Source: Hyphomicrobiales bacterium (GTDB lineage: Bacteria; Pseudomonadota; Alphaproteobacteria; Rhizobiales; Rhizobiaceae). From it: DNA of 64,000 nt. The stretch lies in contig UBYA01000006.1 of the NCBI GenBank assembly GCA_900469615.1, positions 99,210 through 163,209 of the forward strand, written 5' to 3'. The position numbers and the translations under genes were made by a program. Positions 40,334-50,742 of the stretch are shown piece after piece. Below the pieces are notes generated by a model. The model ran no database searches, was not told the origin of the DNA, and saw only the letters and a list, made by a program, of their open reading frames with translations. Within the stretch, counting starts at the first letter, position 1, and every line of letters begins with the position of its first letter.

Positions 40334-40424
40334 TTTACGAGAGCGGATTAGCGCATGGCGCCGAAAAGTATTTGAGCGGTTTTCGGACGGCATCAGGCTC
40401 TATCTGCTTGATTTTGGAGCGGAT
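40334..40424. repeat. Dispersed palindromic repeat (RIME-like relative)
   Basis: GAGCGGATTAGCGCATGGCG, GAAAAGT, GAGCGGTTTTCGGACGGCAT and GCTTGATTTTGGAGCGGA lie in order. The layout resembles the reverse complement of the copy at 18694-18774, though diverged. It lies between the metallopeptidase start and the imuA promoter. Confidence 0.55.
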
Positions 40425-40495
40425 TCGAATTCCAGCCTGAACAGGCCTCAGATTGCCCGGGCATGGGCAGAGGAATATTTTCTCATAAAATGGTG

Positions 40496-40542
40496 TTGAC
40501 TCTTTTTCCGGCCTCTGGAATCCATAAGAACATAACGAGAAC
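40496..40542 (+). promoter_or_regulatory. imuA promoter with LexA (SOS) box
   Basis: GAAC at 40528-40531 and GAAC at 40539-40542 are separated by 7 nt. This is the reverse complement of the alphaproteobacterial LexA box GTTC-N7-GTTC and a perfect match. A TTGACT -35 is at 40496-40501. The box would overlap the transcription start region, 24 bp before imuA. Confidence 0.85.
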
Positions 40543-40565
40543 ATTATCGATCTGGAGCTAACGTC

Positions 40566-41570
40566 ATGGCTGAGGCCGCCGTGGCGCGGGAAACGCTTTT
40601 TGCCCTGCGTGAAACCATTGCCCGACTGGAAGGCAGGCCGATGCCGGCACTGGCCGCGGCGGCGCATGAGGTGCTGGCGACCGGGCTGGCCATAGGATCG
40701 GCAGGCATTGCGAAGCCTCTGCCTGATCAGGTTTCGTCTGGTCAGGCCTTGTCTGGTCGGTCTTTGCCTGAGCCGAGGCTTCTTGCCACCGGCGTCGGCG
40801 ATCTCGATGCGGCGCTGCAAGGCGGCCTGCCGCTCGATGCGCTGACGGAGATCCGATCGCTCGGTCTGCGCGATGCGGGAGCGGCGAGCGGTTTTGCTCT
40901 TGCGCTTGCCGCGCGGCTGCATGCGCAGGCTTCGGGTACGGCCACGTCTCCGATCCTGTGGATCGGCGATACGGTCGCCACGATGGAGGCGGGCCTGCCC
41001 TATGCCATCGGCATCAGGGATTTCGGGCTGGAGCCTGCGGCTTTCCTGCAGGCATCGCCGCGCAAGCTGGAAGATGCGCTCTGGGTGGCGGAAGCAGCGC
41101 TTGGGAGCGCTGCCTTTGCTGCCGTCATTCTGGAAGTGCGCGGCAATCCGGCCCGTTTCGGCCTGACCGAAAGCCGGCGGCTGGCTTTGAGGGCCAAGGC
41201 GGCGGGGCGGCCCTTGTTTCTGTTACGGCAGGGCGGCGAGGAGGAGGCGAGCAGCGCCTTCTTTCGCTTTTCCGTCGAACCCGCGCCAGCCTCGGCGCGG
41301 CCCCTGCCGGATGGATCGATGCTTGGCGGCAGCATCGGTCATCCGGCCTTTCGTCTGACCTTGGAAAAGAGCCGAAACCCGGCGCCTCTTTCCATAACCC
41401 TGGAGTGGAATGCCCATGACCGCCGCTTTGCCCCTATCCTCGACACGCAATGCCCTGCCTTTCCCGGCGAACACGCAGCGCATTCTGGCGCTGACCTTTC
41501 CGCACCTGCCGACCGACCGGATCGCGCGCAAGCGCTGGGGTCTGTCCTGGCGTTCGGCAGGCAGGCTTGA
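40566..41570 (+). CDS. imuA: SOS mutagenesis protein ImuA
   Basis: RecA/SulA-like protein of the damage-induced ImuA-ImuB-DnaE2 translesion complex. It shows LLATGVGDLDAALQGGLPLDALTEI, the N-terminal RecA-like opening, and a later SRRLALRAKAAGRPLFLLRQ stretch. A canonical Walker A is not visible. The product is 334 aa. Its last 161 nt overlap the first codons of imuB in another frame, and the Pro/Asp-rich tail is encoded there. A LexA box controls it. Confidence 0.92.
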   Translation: MAEAAVARETLFALRETIARLEGRPMPALAAAAHEVLATGLAIGSAGIAKPLPDQVSSGQALSGRSLPEPRLLATGVGDLDAALQGGLPLDALTEIRSLGLRDAGAASGFALALAARLHAQASGTATSPILWIGDTVATMEAGLPYAIGIRDFGLEPAAFLQASPRKLEDALWVAEAALGSAAFAAVILEVRGNPARFGLTESRRLALRAKAAGRPLFLLRQGGEEEASSAFFRFSVEPAPASARPLPDGSMLGGSIGHPAFRLTLEKSRNPAPLSITLEWNAHDRRFAPILDTQCPAFPGEHAAHSGADLSAPADRPDRAQALGSVLAFGRQA

Positions 41571-43038
41571 AGCGCCGCCGCTGGCCTGTGCCGGCAAGCT
41601 CAACAACGCCATGCGCCTGACCGCGCTGAACGAGCGGGCGGAGACGATCGGCTTGAAGCAGGGACAGGGCGTGGCCGAGGCGAAGGCGATCTGCCCCGAT
41701 CTGGATGTCGTCGAGGAGGACCCTGCTGCGGATCGCAAGCTGCTGGAGGCGATCGCCGACTGGTGCGACCGCTATACGCCGCTGGTGGCGATCGACGGCA
41801 GGGATGGCCTGTTTCTCGATATTACCGGCTGCGCCCATCTCTTCGGCGGCGAAGAGGCGTTGCTTGAGGATATATTGATCCGGATTTCCCGGCTGGGCTT
41901 CGATGTGCGCGGCGCCATTTCCTCCGCGCCGGGTCTTTCCTGGGCCGTGGCCCGCTTCGACGACAGACGCGTCGTTCCTCCGGAAGCGATGGAGGAAGCC
42001 CTGGCGCCGCTGCCTGTGGCGTCCCTGCGGCTCGGTGAGGAAACCGTCGCTGCCTTGCAGAAGATGGGCCTGAAACGGACGGGCGATCTTCTGGCTGCGC
42101 CGCGTGCGCCGCTTGCCCGCCGTTTCGGTGCACAGGTGCTTTTGCGTCTCGATCAGGCCGTCGGCCTCGTCGAGGAACCGATCTCGCCGCGCCGGCCGGT
42201 CGCGCAATTGTCGGCCGAGCGCCGGCTTGCCGAGCCGGTGCAGACGGAAGACGATATTCTCAAGCTTGCCCGCCAGCTTGCCGAAACCCTGAAGACGGGG
42301 CTGGAGGCGCGCGGTATCGGCGGCCGCTCCTTCGAGCTTCTGCTTTTCCGGGTGGATGGAGCGGTCTTCCGCATCGCTGCCGGCGCATCGCAGCCGTTGC
42401 GGGAGCCGGGCCGGATCGCAAGCCTGTTCACGGAGCGCTTCGGCGCCATTCATGACGATCTCGATGTCGGCTACGGCTTCGAGATCGTTCGTTTGAATGT
42501 CCTTCAGCATGCACCCTTCGATACGATGCAGGGCGATTTCGCCGGAGAAAACCGCCAGGATGGCTCGCTTTCAGCCTTTGTCGACCGGGTGGCCGCGCGG
42601 CTGGGGCCGGATTGCCTGCAAGGGCTTGAATTGCGGCAGAGCCATATCCCCGAGCGGGCCGTGCGGCCGCTGCCGGCCATGGCTACCCTCGCCTCCAGAC
42701 GCCGGACCGGCCGGGAGGCTGCCGGGCATGGTTTCTTCCGCGGCGAGCGGCCGCTGCGCCTTTTCCGCATGCCGGAGCCAATCGAAACTATTGCCGCCGA
42801 AGTGCCCGACGGCCCTCCCCGGCAGTTCCGCTGGCGGCGTGTCATGCACCGGGTCAGCCGGGCCGAAGGGCCGGAGCGGCTTTCGGCGGAATGGTGGCTC
42901 GAGGAAAAGGAAGAGCCTGCCCGCGATTATTTCCGGATCGAGGATGAAGAGGGCCACCGCTTCTGGCTGTTCCGCAAGGGGCTTTACGGACGGGATGGGA
43001 CAGCGCCGGACTGGTACATGCATGGGGTTTTCGCATGA
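41410..43038 (+). CDS. imuB: Y-family polymerase-like protein ImuB
   Basis: Catalytically inactive Y-family polymerase homologue that bridges DnaE2, ImuA and the beta clamp. [21 protein letters not shown] begins the conserved part. The palm region reads [23 protein letters not shown], with some acidic residues, but the family is regarded as lacking activity. The thumb and little-finger regions and a C-terminal Trp/Arg-rich tail follow. The product is 542 aa. ATG 41410 and ATG 41416 are both possible. Its stop overlaps dnaE2 by 4 nt (ATGA). Confidence 0.93.
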   Translation: MPMTAALPLSSTRNALPFPANTQRILALTFPHLPTDRIARKRWGLSWRSAGRLEAPPLACAGKLNNAMRLTALNERAETIGLKQGQGVAEAKAICPDLDVVEEDPAADRKLLEAIADWCDRYTPLVAIDGRDGLFLDITGCAHLFGGEEALLEDILIRISRLGFDVRGAISSAPGLSWAVARFDDRRVVPPEAMEEALAPLPVASLRLGEETVAALQKMGLKRTGDLLAAPRAPLARRFGAQVLLRLDQAVGLVEEPISPRRPVAQLSAERRLAEPVQTEDDILKLARQLAETLKTGLEARGIGGRSFELLLFRVDGAVFRIAAGASQPLREPGRIASLFTERFGAIHDDLDVGYGFEIVRLNVLQHAPFDTMQGDFAGENRQDGSLSAFVDRVAARLGPDCLQGLELRQSHIPERAVRPLPAMATLASRRRTGREAAGHGFFRGERPLRLFRMPEPIETIAAEVPDGPPRQFRWRRVMHRVSRAEGPERLSAEWWLEEKEEPARDYFRIEDEEGHRFWLFRKGLYGRDGTAPDWYMHGVFA

Positions 43039-46000
43039 ACGCGCGCCCTAGCTTTCACGAAACCATGCCCTTCTTCGAGATCGGGGTCAGAACGAACTTC
43101 TCCTTTCTCGAGGGGGCCTCGCATCCGGAGGAGATGGTGGCGCAGGCGGCCATCCTGAAGCTGTCGGGATTTGGAATTGCCGATCGCAATTCGGTTGCCG
43201 GCGTGGTCAAGGCGCATGCGCATACCAAGCTTCTCGAGGAAAAATACAAAGAAGGCCTCAAAAAGAATCTGGAGCTGCGCGCCAAGGGTGAGCCGGAAGA
43301 GCCGCTTCTGAAGCCGGTCCGGTTCCAGCCCGGCGCGCGCCTGGTCTTTTCGGACGGCACGCCCGACATTCTTGCCTACCCGGAAAACCGCAAGGGTTGG
43401 GCGCATCTCTGCCGGCTGCTGAGTGCGGGCAATCTGCGCGGCGAGAAAGGTGTGTGCATCCTCAACGAAAGCGATCTCGCGGAATGGGGCGACGAAATGA
43501 TGCTGGCGTTGGTCCCCGATGCGACAAGCGTCGAAACGCCGGAGGGGCAGGCCAAGCTGGAAGAGTACCTGAAGCGGCTATGGATGCGCTTCGGCCGGAA
43601 GTTCCACATGGTCCTGTCGCCCGCCTATGACGGACGGGATCGGCTGGCCTTTGCCACGCTTTCCATTCTGGCGCAGCGCAACGGCGTCCGGCTGGTCGCC
43701 AGCAATCAGCCGCTCTATCACGCGACCGAGCGCAAGCCGCTTGCCGATATCGTGATCTCGATCCGCGAGCATGTGCCGATCGCCGAGGCCGGCTTCAGGC
43801 TGGCGGCCAATGCCGAACGTTATCTGAAAGACGCCGCCGAAATGGCGCGTCTTTTCAGAGACTATCCGAAAGCGATCGTCAGTACGCAGAAGTTCTTTAG
43901 CCGGCTGTCTTTTTCGTTGGATGAGCTGAAGCATAATTATCCCGACGAAAGCGTTCCCGGCGAGACCGTTGCGGAGACGTTGAGACGGCTGACGTGGGAG
44001 GGGGCCAACTCGCGCTTTCCTGATGAGATCCCGCCAAAGGTCTCGATGCAGATCGAGCATGAGCTCAAGCTCATTCGCGAGCGGCAATATGAGCCCTATT
44101 TTCTGACGGTGCATCGCATCATGGAGTTTGCCCGCAGCGCGAATATTCTCTGCCAGGGACGCGGATCGGCCGCCAATTCGACGGTCTGCTATTGCCTCCG
44201 GATTACCGAGGTCAATCCCGAAATAACAAGCCTGCTTTTCGAGCGTTTCATCTCGACGGAGCGCGAGGAGCCGCCTGACATCGACGTCGATTTCGAGCAC
44301 GAGAAGCGCGAGGAGGTCATTCAGTTCATCTATGAGCACTATGGCTTCGAGCATGCCGGGCTGACGGCGGCAGTCACCAGCTATCGGGCGCGCTCGGCCG
44401 GCCGCGAGGTGGCGAAGGCCTTCGGCCTGTCGGAGGACGTGCAGTCGGCTCTGGCGAGCGGCGTCTGGGGCTGGTCGACGGAAGAGCTGTCCGAGCGCGA
44501 GGCGAAGATTGCCGGTCTCGATCTCAAGGACAAGACGACGCGGAACGTTCTTTCCTATGCCTCGACGCTGATGGGGTTTCCCCGACATCTGACCCAGCAT
44601 GTCGGCGGCTTCGTCATCACCCGCGACCGGCTGGACGAGGTCGTGCCGATCATGCACACGGCGATGGACGATCGCTACATGATCGAATGGAACAAGGACG
44701 ATCTCGACAATCTCAACATCTTGAAGATCGACGTGCTCGCGCTCGGCATGCTGACCTGCCTTGCCAAGGCCTTCGACCTGCTGCTGCTGCATTACGACGT
44801 GAAGAAAGCGCTCGCCGATCTTGGAAGTAAGGAATATCCCGATGGCGTGCCGGTCTATGACATGATCTGCCGCGCCGACACGATCGGCGTCTTCCAGATC
44901 GAAAGCCGGGCGCAAATGAGCATGCTGCCGCGCCTCCGCCCCCGCAGATTCTATGATCTGGTCATCGAGGTGGCGATCGTCCGGCCTGGCCCGATCCAGG
45001 GCGATATGGTGCATCCCTACCTTAAACGTCGGGATGACGTTCTTCATAATCGACCCATTGATTACCACCGTCCGGAATTGAAGGCGGTGCTGGAGAGAAC
45101 CCTGGGGGTTCCCCTGTTTCAGGAACAGGCGATGCAGATCGCCATTACGGCTGCCGGATTTTCGCCCGCCAAGGCCGATCGGCTACGCCGGTCCATGGCG
45201 ACGTTCAAGCGAACGGGAAAGGTGGACGAATTCAAGCAGGACATGGTTTCGGGCATGGTCGCGAACGGCTATCCTCAAGATTTTGCCGAGCGCTGTTTCA
45301 GCCAGATCGAAGGCTTCGGCGAATATGGTTTCCCCGAAAGCCATGCGGCGTCCTTCGCGCTGCTCGTCTATGCCTCGTCCTGGCTCAAGGCCTATTATCC
45401 CGATGTCTTCTGCTCGGCGATTCTCAATGCCCAGCCGATGGGCTTTTATGCGCCGGCGCAGCTGGTGCGCGATGCGCGCGAGCATGGCGTCGAGGTGCGG
45501 CCCGTGGATGTCAATCGTTCCAGCTGGGATTGCCTGCTGGAAAAGGCGTCTTTCGACCGCAATTCGGTCGAGCCGCGTCATGCGTCGATGCGCGACGATA
45601 TCAGGACGCAATGTGCTGTTCGTCTCGGTTTCAGGCAGGTCAAGGGTCTGTCAAAGGATGAGATGAAACAGCTCGTCGAGCGCCGCGGCGATGGTTATAG
45701 ATCCGTGCGCGATCTCTGGCTACGCTCGGGCCTCGCCACGGCGCAGGTGGAACGTCTGGCGGATGCGGATGCGTTCGGTTCCATCGGCCTGAGCCGGCGG
45801 GAGGCGCTGTGGGCGGTGCGGGCACTCGATGCCGGCAGCGCTGCCGAAAAGCTTCCCCTCTTCGATCTTGGCGACCATATGGAGCTGCAGGTCGAGCCGG
45901 CGGTCTCGCTGCCTGAAATGCTGCCCGGCGAACAGGTCGTCGAGGATTATCGCTATCTGTCGCTGTCGCTGAAGGCGCATCCGGTTTCCTTCCTGCGCGA

Positions 46001-46502
46001 TGATTTCGCCCGCATGGGCATCGTGCGGAGCCGGGATCTGTCCAATGTCGCCAGTGGCCGGATGGTGACGATCGCCGGACTGGTGCTGGTGCGCCAGCGG
46101 CCGGGCTCGGCCAAGGGCGTGATCTTCATGACGCTGGAGGACGAAACCGGGGTCGCCAATGCGATCGTCTGGCCGAAAAAATTCGAGAAATACCGCGCCA
46201 TCGTCATGGGCGCGCGGCTGGTGAAGATTCGCGGCCGCCTGCAGAACGAAAGCGGCGTCATCCATGTGGTGGTCGATCACATCGAGGACATGACCCCGGC
46301 GCTTGGCATCCTGCAGCGCGAGGCGCGGCGCTTCGGCGTCAGCGACCGGGCGGACGAGGCGTTACGGCCGACCATGGACCATCGGCAGAAGAGGAAGCCC
46401 GTTCTGCCGCCATGCGGATCCGGCACCGGCACAGCGGCGGAAAGCCGCAGCAACGGGGCAGAAACGGCGAAAGTCATGCCTCGGGGCCGTAATTTCCATT
46501 GA
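43035..46502 (+). CDS. dnaE2: Error-prone DNA polymerase DnaE2 (ImuC)
   Basis: C-family polymerase alpha subunit of the SOS mutasome. The PHP domain opens with [15 protein letters not shown] and IADRNSVAG. The catalytic aspartates lie in the [13 protein letters not shown] motif. [24 protein letters not shown] and [20 protein letters not shown] are other DnaE2 signatures. An OB fold is near the C-terminus, and the protein ends MPRGRNFH, the usual DnaE2 tail. It has 1,155 aa, slightly longer than many homologues. It is the last gene of imuA-imuB-dnaE2. Confidence 0.96.
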   Translation: MNARPSFHETMPFFEIGVRTNFSFLEGASHPEEMVAQAAILKLSGFGIADRNSVAGVVKAHAHTKLLEEKYKEGLKKNLELRAKGEPEEPLLKPVRFQPGARLVFSDGTPDILAYPENRKGWAHLCRLLSAGNLRGEKGVCILNESDLAEWGDEMMLALVPDATSVETPEGQAKLEEYLKRLWMRFGRKFHMVLSPAYDGRDRLAFATLSILAQRNGVRLVASNQPLYHATERKPLADIVISIREHVPIAEAGFRLAANAERYLKDAAEMARLFRDYPKAIVSTQKFFSRLSFSLDELKHNYPDESVPGETVAETLRRLTWEGANSRFPDEIPPKVSMQIEHELKLIRERQYEPYFLTVHRIMEFARSANILCQGRGSAANSTVCYCLRITEVNPEITSLLFERFISTEREEPPDIDVDFEHEKREEVIQFIYEHYGFEHAGLTAAVTSYRARSAGREVAKAFGLSEDVQSALASGVWGWSTEELSEREAKIAGLDLKDKTTRNVLSYASTLMGFPRHLTQHVGGFVITRDRLDEVVPIMHTAMDDRYMIEWNKDDLDNLNILKIDVLALGMLTCLAKAFDLLLLHYDVKKALADLGSKEYPDGVPVYDMICRADTIGVFQIESRAQMSMLPRLRPRRFYDLVIEVAIVRPGPIQGDMVHPYLKRRDDVLHNRPIDYHRPELKAVLERTLGVPLFQEQAMQIAITAAGFSPAKADRLRRSMATFKRTGKVDEFKQDMVSGMVANGYPQDFAERCFSQIEGFGEYGFPESHAASFALLVYASSWLKAYYPDVFCSAILNAQPMGFYAPAQLVRDAREHGVEVRPVDVNRSSWDCLLEKASFDRNSVEPRHASMRDDIRTQCAVRLGFRQVKGLSKDEMKQLVERRGDGYRSVRDLWLRSGLATAQVERLADADAFGSIGLSRREALWAVRALDAGSAAEKLPLFDLGDHMELQVEPAVSLPEMLPGEQVVEDYRYLSLSLKAHPVSFLRDDFARMGIVRSRDLSNVASGRMVTIAGLVLVRQRPGSAKGVIFMTLEDETGVANAIVWPKKFEKYRAIVMGARLVKIRGRLQNESGVIHVVVDHIEDMTPALGILQREARRFGVSDRADEALRPTMDHRQKRKPVLPPCGSGTGTAAESRSNGAETAKVMPRGRNFH

Positions 46503-46642
46503 GATCCGGGGCTCTTCATCCGGCGGCGATCAGCGCCGGCCGTAAAGGCGTATGATTTCGAATCGTTTCTTTCTTGACAAAGGGCGTCTTCTTTAGCAGA
46601 TAACAAGACAGCAAATGTCATGTTTGACGGGCTGAACGAAGA

Positions 46643-46954
46643 ATGCTGGTTTGCAGTTGTAATTACATTACCGACAAGGAAATCCGGGACGTCATCAACG
46701 ACCTCCTCGATCAGGATTGTTGGCAGCTCATCGTTCCGGCAAAAGTGTATCACGCCATGGCGAAGCGCGGCCGCTGCTGCGGCTGTTTCCCGAATGTCGT
46801 TGATATCATTATACAGACAACCGAAGATTATCATGCCCGTCGCCACTCGACGGAAGCCGAAATATTTGATTTCATGTCCCGCCTGAAAAAATTCCACGAA
46901 GAAAACAGGAGAGCGGACATTGAAAGGCGACAAAAAAGTCATCGAGCGGCTTAA
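46643..46954 (+). CDS. bfd: Bacterioferritin-associated ferredoxin-like (2Fe-2S) protein
   Basis: Ferredoxin that reduces bacterioferritin to release iron. Cluster cysteines are C4 and C6 (CSC) and, most likely, C45 and C48 in RCCGC. The helical Fer2_BFD fold segment [11 protein letters not shown] follows the first pair. With 103 aa it is longer than the 64-aa E. coli protein, having a basic C-terminal tail ([15 protein letters not shown]). The tail overlaps the bfr start by 35 nt. A TTGACA at 46574-46579 may be the -35. Confidence 0.88.
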   Translation: MLVCSCNYITDKEIRDVINDLLDQDCWQLIVPAKVYHAMAKRGRCCGCFPNVVDIIIQTTEDYHARRHSTEAEIFDFMSRLKKFHEENRRADIERRQKSHRAA

Positions 46955-47405
46955 CGAGGCACTGTTCCTCGAGCTTGGCGCAGTCAATCAGTATTGGGTT
47001 CATTATCGGCTTCTCGAGGACTGGGGCTACACCAAGCTCGCCAAGAAGGAGCGTGCGGAATCCATTGAGGAGATGCACCACGCCGACCGTCTCGTCGCGC
47101 GCATCATTTTCCTTGAAGGTCATCCCAACCTCCAGACGCTGGCGCCGCTGCGCATCGGCCAGAACGTCAAGGAAGTGCTAGAGGCCGATCTTGCCGGCGA
47201 ATACGACGCCCGCACGGCCTACAAGAAGTCGCGCGACATCTGTCATGACGCCGGCGACTATGTTTCGATGAAGCTGTTCGAAGGGCTGCTGGCGGACGAG
47301 GAAGGTCATATCGACTTCCTGGAAACCCAGCTCGAGCTGCTCGGAAAGATCGGCGAAGCCAAGTACGGCCAGCTCAACGCCGATTCCGCCGACTCCGCGG
47401 AATAA
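46920..47405 (+). CDS. bfr: Bacterioferritin
   Basis: Heme-containing 24-mer iron store. All ferroxidase ligands are present: E18, E51, H54, E94, E127 and H130, with the heme ligand M52. The product is 161 aa. The start is TTG 46920, supported by AGGAGAG at 46907-46913 and by the conserved opening [14 protein letters not shown]. The start lies inside bfd, implying translational coupling. A good terminator follows. Confidence 0.97.
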   Translation: MKGDKKVIERLNEALFLELGAVNQYWVHYRLLEDWGYTKLAKKERAESIEEMHHADRLVARIIFLEGHPNLQTLAPLRIGQNVKEVLEADLAGEYDARTAYKKSRDICHDAGDYVSMKLFEGLLADEEGHIDFLETQLELLGKIGEAKYGQLNADSADSAE

Positions 47406-47417
47406 TTCCCGCCGCGA

Positions 47418-47446
47418 AACCGGCCGCCTTTGCGGCCGGTTCTTTT
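47418..47446 (+). terminator. Rho-independent terminator of bfd-bfr
   Basis: AACCGGCCGC (47418-47427) pairs perfectly with GCGGCCGGTT (47432-47441) around CTTT, followed by CTTTT. It separates convergent bfr and rppH. Confidence 0.88.
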
Positions 47447-47450
47447 CCGT

Positions 47451-47990
47451 TCAGTCCTCGGCTTTCAGGCCGGCCAGATGGCTGAACTCCGAAACGACCC
47501 GTTCGTAGACCGATCGCTTGAAGGCGACGATCAGGCCGGGCAGCGTTTCCATCGGCTTCCATTCCCATGCATCGAATTCCGGCTCATGGCCGCCGGGGGG
47601 CGGATTGATGGCGATTTCGTTCTCGTCGCCATCGAAGCGGAAGGCGAACCAGCGTTGTGTCTGGCCGCGGAACTTTCCCTTGAGGCCGATGCCGATCAGC
47701 TGCGGCGGCAGGTCGTAGTTGATCCAGTTCCCCGCTTCCGCCAACAGGGTCACGGTTTTCATGCCCGTTTCCTCGTAGAGCTCGCGGTAGGCGGCCTTCA
47801 GAGGATCCTCGCCCTCGTCTATGCCGCCTTGCGGCATCTGCCAGAGTTGCGGCGAGCCGTCATATTCGGAATTGCCGTCCGGGATGCGGCGGCCGGCCCA
47901 GACCATGCCATCCCGGTTCAGGATCATGATGCCGACACAGGGGCGGTAGGGCAGATCTTCGGCTCTTACAGGCGCGTGGGGCTTGCTCAT
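47451..47990 (-). CDS. rppH: RNA pyrophosphohydrolase RppH
   Basis: Nudix hydrolase that removes 5' pyrophosphate to start mRNA decay. The Nudix box [23 protein letters not shown] is at residues 55-77 (in two parts [12 protein letters not shown] and [11 protein letters not shown]). [11 protein letters not shown] and WQMPQGG are RppH signatures. The product is 179 aa. It is the last gene of the leftward envC-ctpA-yibQ-rppH run. Confidence 0.95.
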   Translation of the reverse strand: MSKPHAPVRAEDLPYRPCVGIMILNRDGMVWAGRRIPDGNSEYDGSPQLWQMPQGGIDEGEDPLKAAYRELYEETGMKTVTLLAEAGNWINYDLPPQLIGIGLKGKFRGQTQRWFAFRFDGDENEIAINPPPGGHEPEFDAWEWKPMETLPGLIVAFKRSVYERVVSEFSHLAGLKAED

Positions 47991-48013
47991 CTTTCTCTCC
48001 AGCTCTCCAGCGA

Positions 48014-49207
48014 TCAGGGATGTTTCGGGTCTTCGGCAAGCGCCGAGACCGCCACGATTTCGATGCCGCGCATGGCTGCCTCCTCACTCCATTTGCTGAT
48101 GGCGTCGACGCTTTCGTCGAAGGCGGAGGCAACGCCGATGGCGGAACCGTTGCGGCGGGCGATGCGCTCCAGTTCGTCGAGCTTCTTGAGGATCGCGTCC
48201 TGCTGCAGCTCTCCGTCGAGCTGGATGTCGGCAAAGGCATGCGGCACGTCCAGCGTTCGGGCGAGCATTCCGGATTTCGATTGCGCGGACGACCCGTCGT
48301 CCAGGAACAGCAGGCCGCGCTTGCCGATGTCGCGCAGCACCGGTTCCAGAGCGCCGGGATTGGCGAGAAAGCGGCCGCCGAGATAGTTCATCACGCCGGT
48401 ATAGTTGGTGATCTTGCCCATGGCCTTATGCAGATTTTCGACATTCTTCGCGGCCGGCAGCGAGGTCAGCAGCGTGTCCGGCCCCGGATTGTTGCCGGGA
48501 TAGTCGAAGGGCTCGAAGGGCACCTGGATCAGGATCTCATGGCCGCCTCGCCTTGCCTCCTGCATCCAGCGCTGCAGGCTGTTGCCGCTGGCGGCGAAGG
48601 CGAGCGTGATCTCTTCCGGCAGCTTCTCGATGGCGCGCTGCGTGCCCGTCTGGCTGAGGCCGAGGCCGCTGACGACGATGGCGACGCGCGTGCCGCGCGC
48701 GCCGGACCATGGCCGCGCATATTGATCCATCGGCCGCAAGCCGCTCGGCGAGATGATCGGCAGCCTGCCGAAGGGGGAGTCTTCCAGCAGGCTGTCGTTC
48801 GGCGTTGCCGCCATGCGCGGGTCCTGCCCGACCTGATTGGCATTGATCAGCACCGGGCCGCTGCCATCGCGGTTGTTCGGGCTGAACATGGTGACGACCG
48901 AACCGTCGCCGGTGACGATGCGGGTGGTATTGGCGCCGGACTGCGGATCGACCTGCGTCAGGCCCCCCTGGTTGTCCGCTGCGGGCTTTGCTTCGGCCGC
49001 CGGTGCGGGCTCTTCTTTCTTTGCCGTCTCGATCGGCTGGGTCTTTTTGAGATCATCGCGCATAAGCGCCGAGTACAGGGAAAAACCCGCGATCGCGATC
49101 AGACAGAAGCCGCCGAGAATGCGCCCAAACGGCAGCGTGCGCCGCGGGCGGCCGGGGCCGCGGTTCTGTCCCAACGGTGCATGCAAATCCGTTCCCAAAG
49201 TTCCCAT
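48014..49207 (-). CDS. Divergent polysaccharide deacetylase family protein (YibQ-like)
   Basis: Membrane-anchored periplasmic protein of 397 aa. One N-terminal transmembrane segment ([19 protein letters not shown]) precedes an Ala/Pro-rich linker and a C-terminal NodB-like fold with [43 protein letters not shown] and [11 protein letters not shown]. The usual metal-binding triad of active deacetylases is altered, so activity is uncertain. I chose ATG 49207; a TTG at 49216 is the alternative. It lies behind ctpA, typical of envelope clusters. Confidence 0.88.
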   Translation of the reverse strand: MGTLGTDLHAPLGQNRGPGRPRRTLPFGRILGGFCLIAIAGFSLYSALMRDDLKKTQPIETAKKEEPAPAAEAKPAADNQGGLTQVDPQSGANTTRIVTGDGSVVTMFSPNNRDGSGPVLINANQVGQDPRMAATPNDSLLEDSPFGRLPIISPSGLRPMDQYARPWSGARGTRVAIVVSGLGLSQTGTQRAIEKLPEEITLAFAASGNSLQRWMQEARRGGHEILIQVPFEPFDYPGNNPGPDTLLTSLPAAKNVENLHKAMGKITNYTGVMNYLGGRFLANPGALEPVLRDIGKRGLLFLDDGSSAQSKSGMLARTLDVPHAFADIQLDGELQQDAILKKLDELERIARRNGSAIGVASAFDESVDAISKWSEEAAMRGIEIVAVSALAEDPKHP

Positions 49208-49413
49208 CCACCCCAAGCGGAAAATTATGTTGGCCTCGAGCAGTCTCCTCTCGGCGAAGCGGGAAGAATGCGCGCAGCACTCAAAGTGCTAAAACATGAA
49301 CGAAACTGTTTTGAACAGGGCCGAATTCATTCGGCCGGGAGGAAAGAGCGGTACGCACTATCCACTCTCCTTTATGAAAGCGCCGGGTCTGTTTCCAGCC
49401 CGGCGCCATCTCC

Positions 49414-50742
49414 TTACTTGGAGGAAACTGCCTTTTCCGGGTTCGGCGGGAAGGACGGGTCCGTCTTGGCGCCGCGCAGCAGGTCGAGCGCGTAGTTGAG
49501 CTGGATGTCGTCCTTCGGATCCGGCGGCACGTAGGCGGAGGAACCGGAGCCCTTGTCGGTTTCGCTCTGGCCCTTGATGTGGCCCGGCAGGCTGGACTCG
49601 CCTTCCGTGGTCAGCTTGCCCTTCAGGTCGTCCGGCAGCGGCTGGTCGACCTTGACGTCCGGCGTGATGCCCGTGCCCTGGATCGAGCGGCCCGACGGCG
49701 TGTAGTAGAGCGCCGTCGTCAGGCGAAGCGCGCCGTTGCCGTCGCCCAGCGGGATGATCGTCTGGACGGAGCCCTTGCCGAAGGACTGCGTGCCGAGAAC
49801 GGTGGCGCGACGCAGATCCTGCAGGGCGCCGGCGACGATCTCCGAAGCCGAAGCCGAGCCGCCGTTGATGAGTACGATGATCGGCTTGCCGTCGGTCAGG
49901 TCGCCCGGCGTGGCGTTGAAGCGGCGGGTTTCGTCCGGATTGCGGCCGCGGGTCGAAACGATCTCGCCACGTTCCAGCACGTCGTCGGCGACATTGATCG
50001 CCTGATCGAGCAGGCCGCCCGGGTTAAGGCGCAGGTCGAGGACATAGCCCTTCAGCTTGTCGGCCGGAATATCCTTCTTGATCTTGGCGATCGCGGCTTC
50101 GAGGTCCGGCGTCGTCTTTTCGGTGAAGGAGATGATGCGGATATAGCCGACATCGCCGCCTTCCTCGCGCGACTTGACGGCGGCAACGGCGATCACGTCA
50201 CGGATGACGGTGAGTTCGATCGGCTTGTCGACGCCCTTGCGCATGAGGGTGAGCTTGATCGGCGTCTTGACCGGGCCGCGCATCTTCTCGACGGCGTCTT
50301 CCAGCTTCAGGCCGCGAACGGACTGGCCGTCGATCGCCGTGATATAGTCGCCGGCGAGCACGCCGGCCTTGGCGGCAGGGGTATCGTCGATCGGGGTGAT
50401 GACCTTGACGAGGTCGTTGTCCATCGTCACCTCGATGCCGAGGCCGCCGAACTCACCCTTCGTCTGGGTGCGCATGTCTTCCGCATCCTTGGCATTCATA
50501 TAGCTCGAATGCGGGTCCAACGAGGTCAGCATACCGTTGATGGCGGCTTCGATGAGCTTGTCTTCCTGCGGTGGCGTCACATACTGCGCGCGGACGCGCT
50601 CAAAGACATCGCCGAAAATCGACAATTCCTTGTAGGTGGAAGTGCCAGCGGCTTCCGCCGGCGCTACCGCCGAGTAGATAACGCCCATCGCGGTCGCACC
50701 CATCAATGCGCCGACGAGAACAAGAGAAGCCCTACGTATCAT
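49414..50742 (-). CDS. ctpA: C-terminal processing protease CtpA (S41 family)
   Basis: Periplasmic serine protease acting on envelope substrates. An N-terminal signal/anchor (SLVLVGALMGATAMGVIYSA) is followed by a PDZ domain (GLGIEVTMDNDLVKVI). The catalytic domain has the nucleophile serine in GGSASASEIVAGAL and the lysine in FGKGSVQTI. The product is 442 aa from ATG 50742, which lies inside the end of envC by 11 nt. The partnership with the EnvC-like protein next door suggests a joint role in cell-wall remodelling. Confidence 0.95.
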   Translation of the reverse strand: MIRRASLVLVGALMGATAMGVIYSAVAPAEAAGTSTYKELSIFGDVFERVRAQYVTPPQEDKLIEAAINGMLTSLDPHSSYMNAKDAEDMRTQTKGEFGGLGIEVTMDNDLVKVITPIDDTPAAKAGVLAGDYITAIDGQSVRGLKLEDAVEKMRGPVKTPIKLTLMRKGVDKPIELTVIRDVIAVAAVKSREEGGDVGYIRIISFTEKTTPDLEAAIAKIKKDIPADKLKGYVLDLRLNPGGLLDQAINVADDVLERGEIVSTRGRNPDETRRFNATPGDLTDGKPIIVLINGGSASASEIVAGALQDLRRATVLGTQSFGKGSVQTIIPLGDGNGALRLTTALYYTPSGRSIQGTGITPDVKVDQPLPDDLKGKLTTEGESSLPGHIKGQSETDKGSGSSAYVPPDPKDDIQLNYALDLLRGAKTDPSFPPNPEKAVSSK

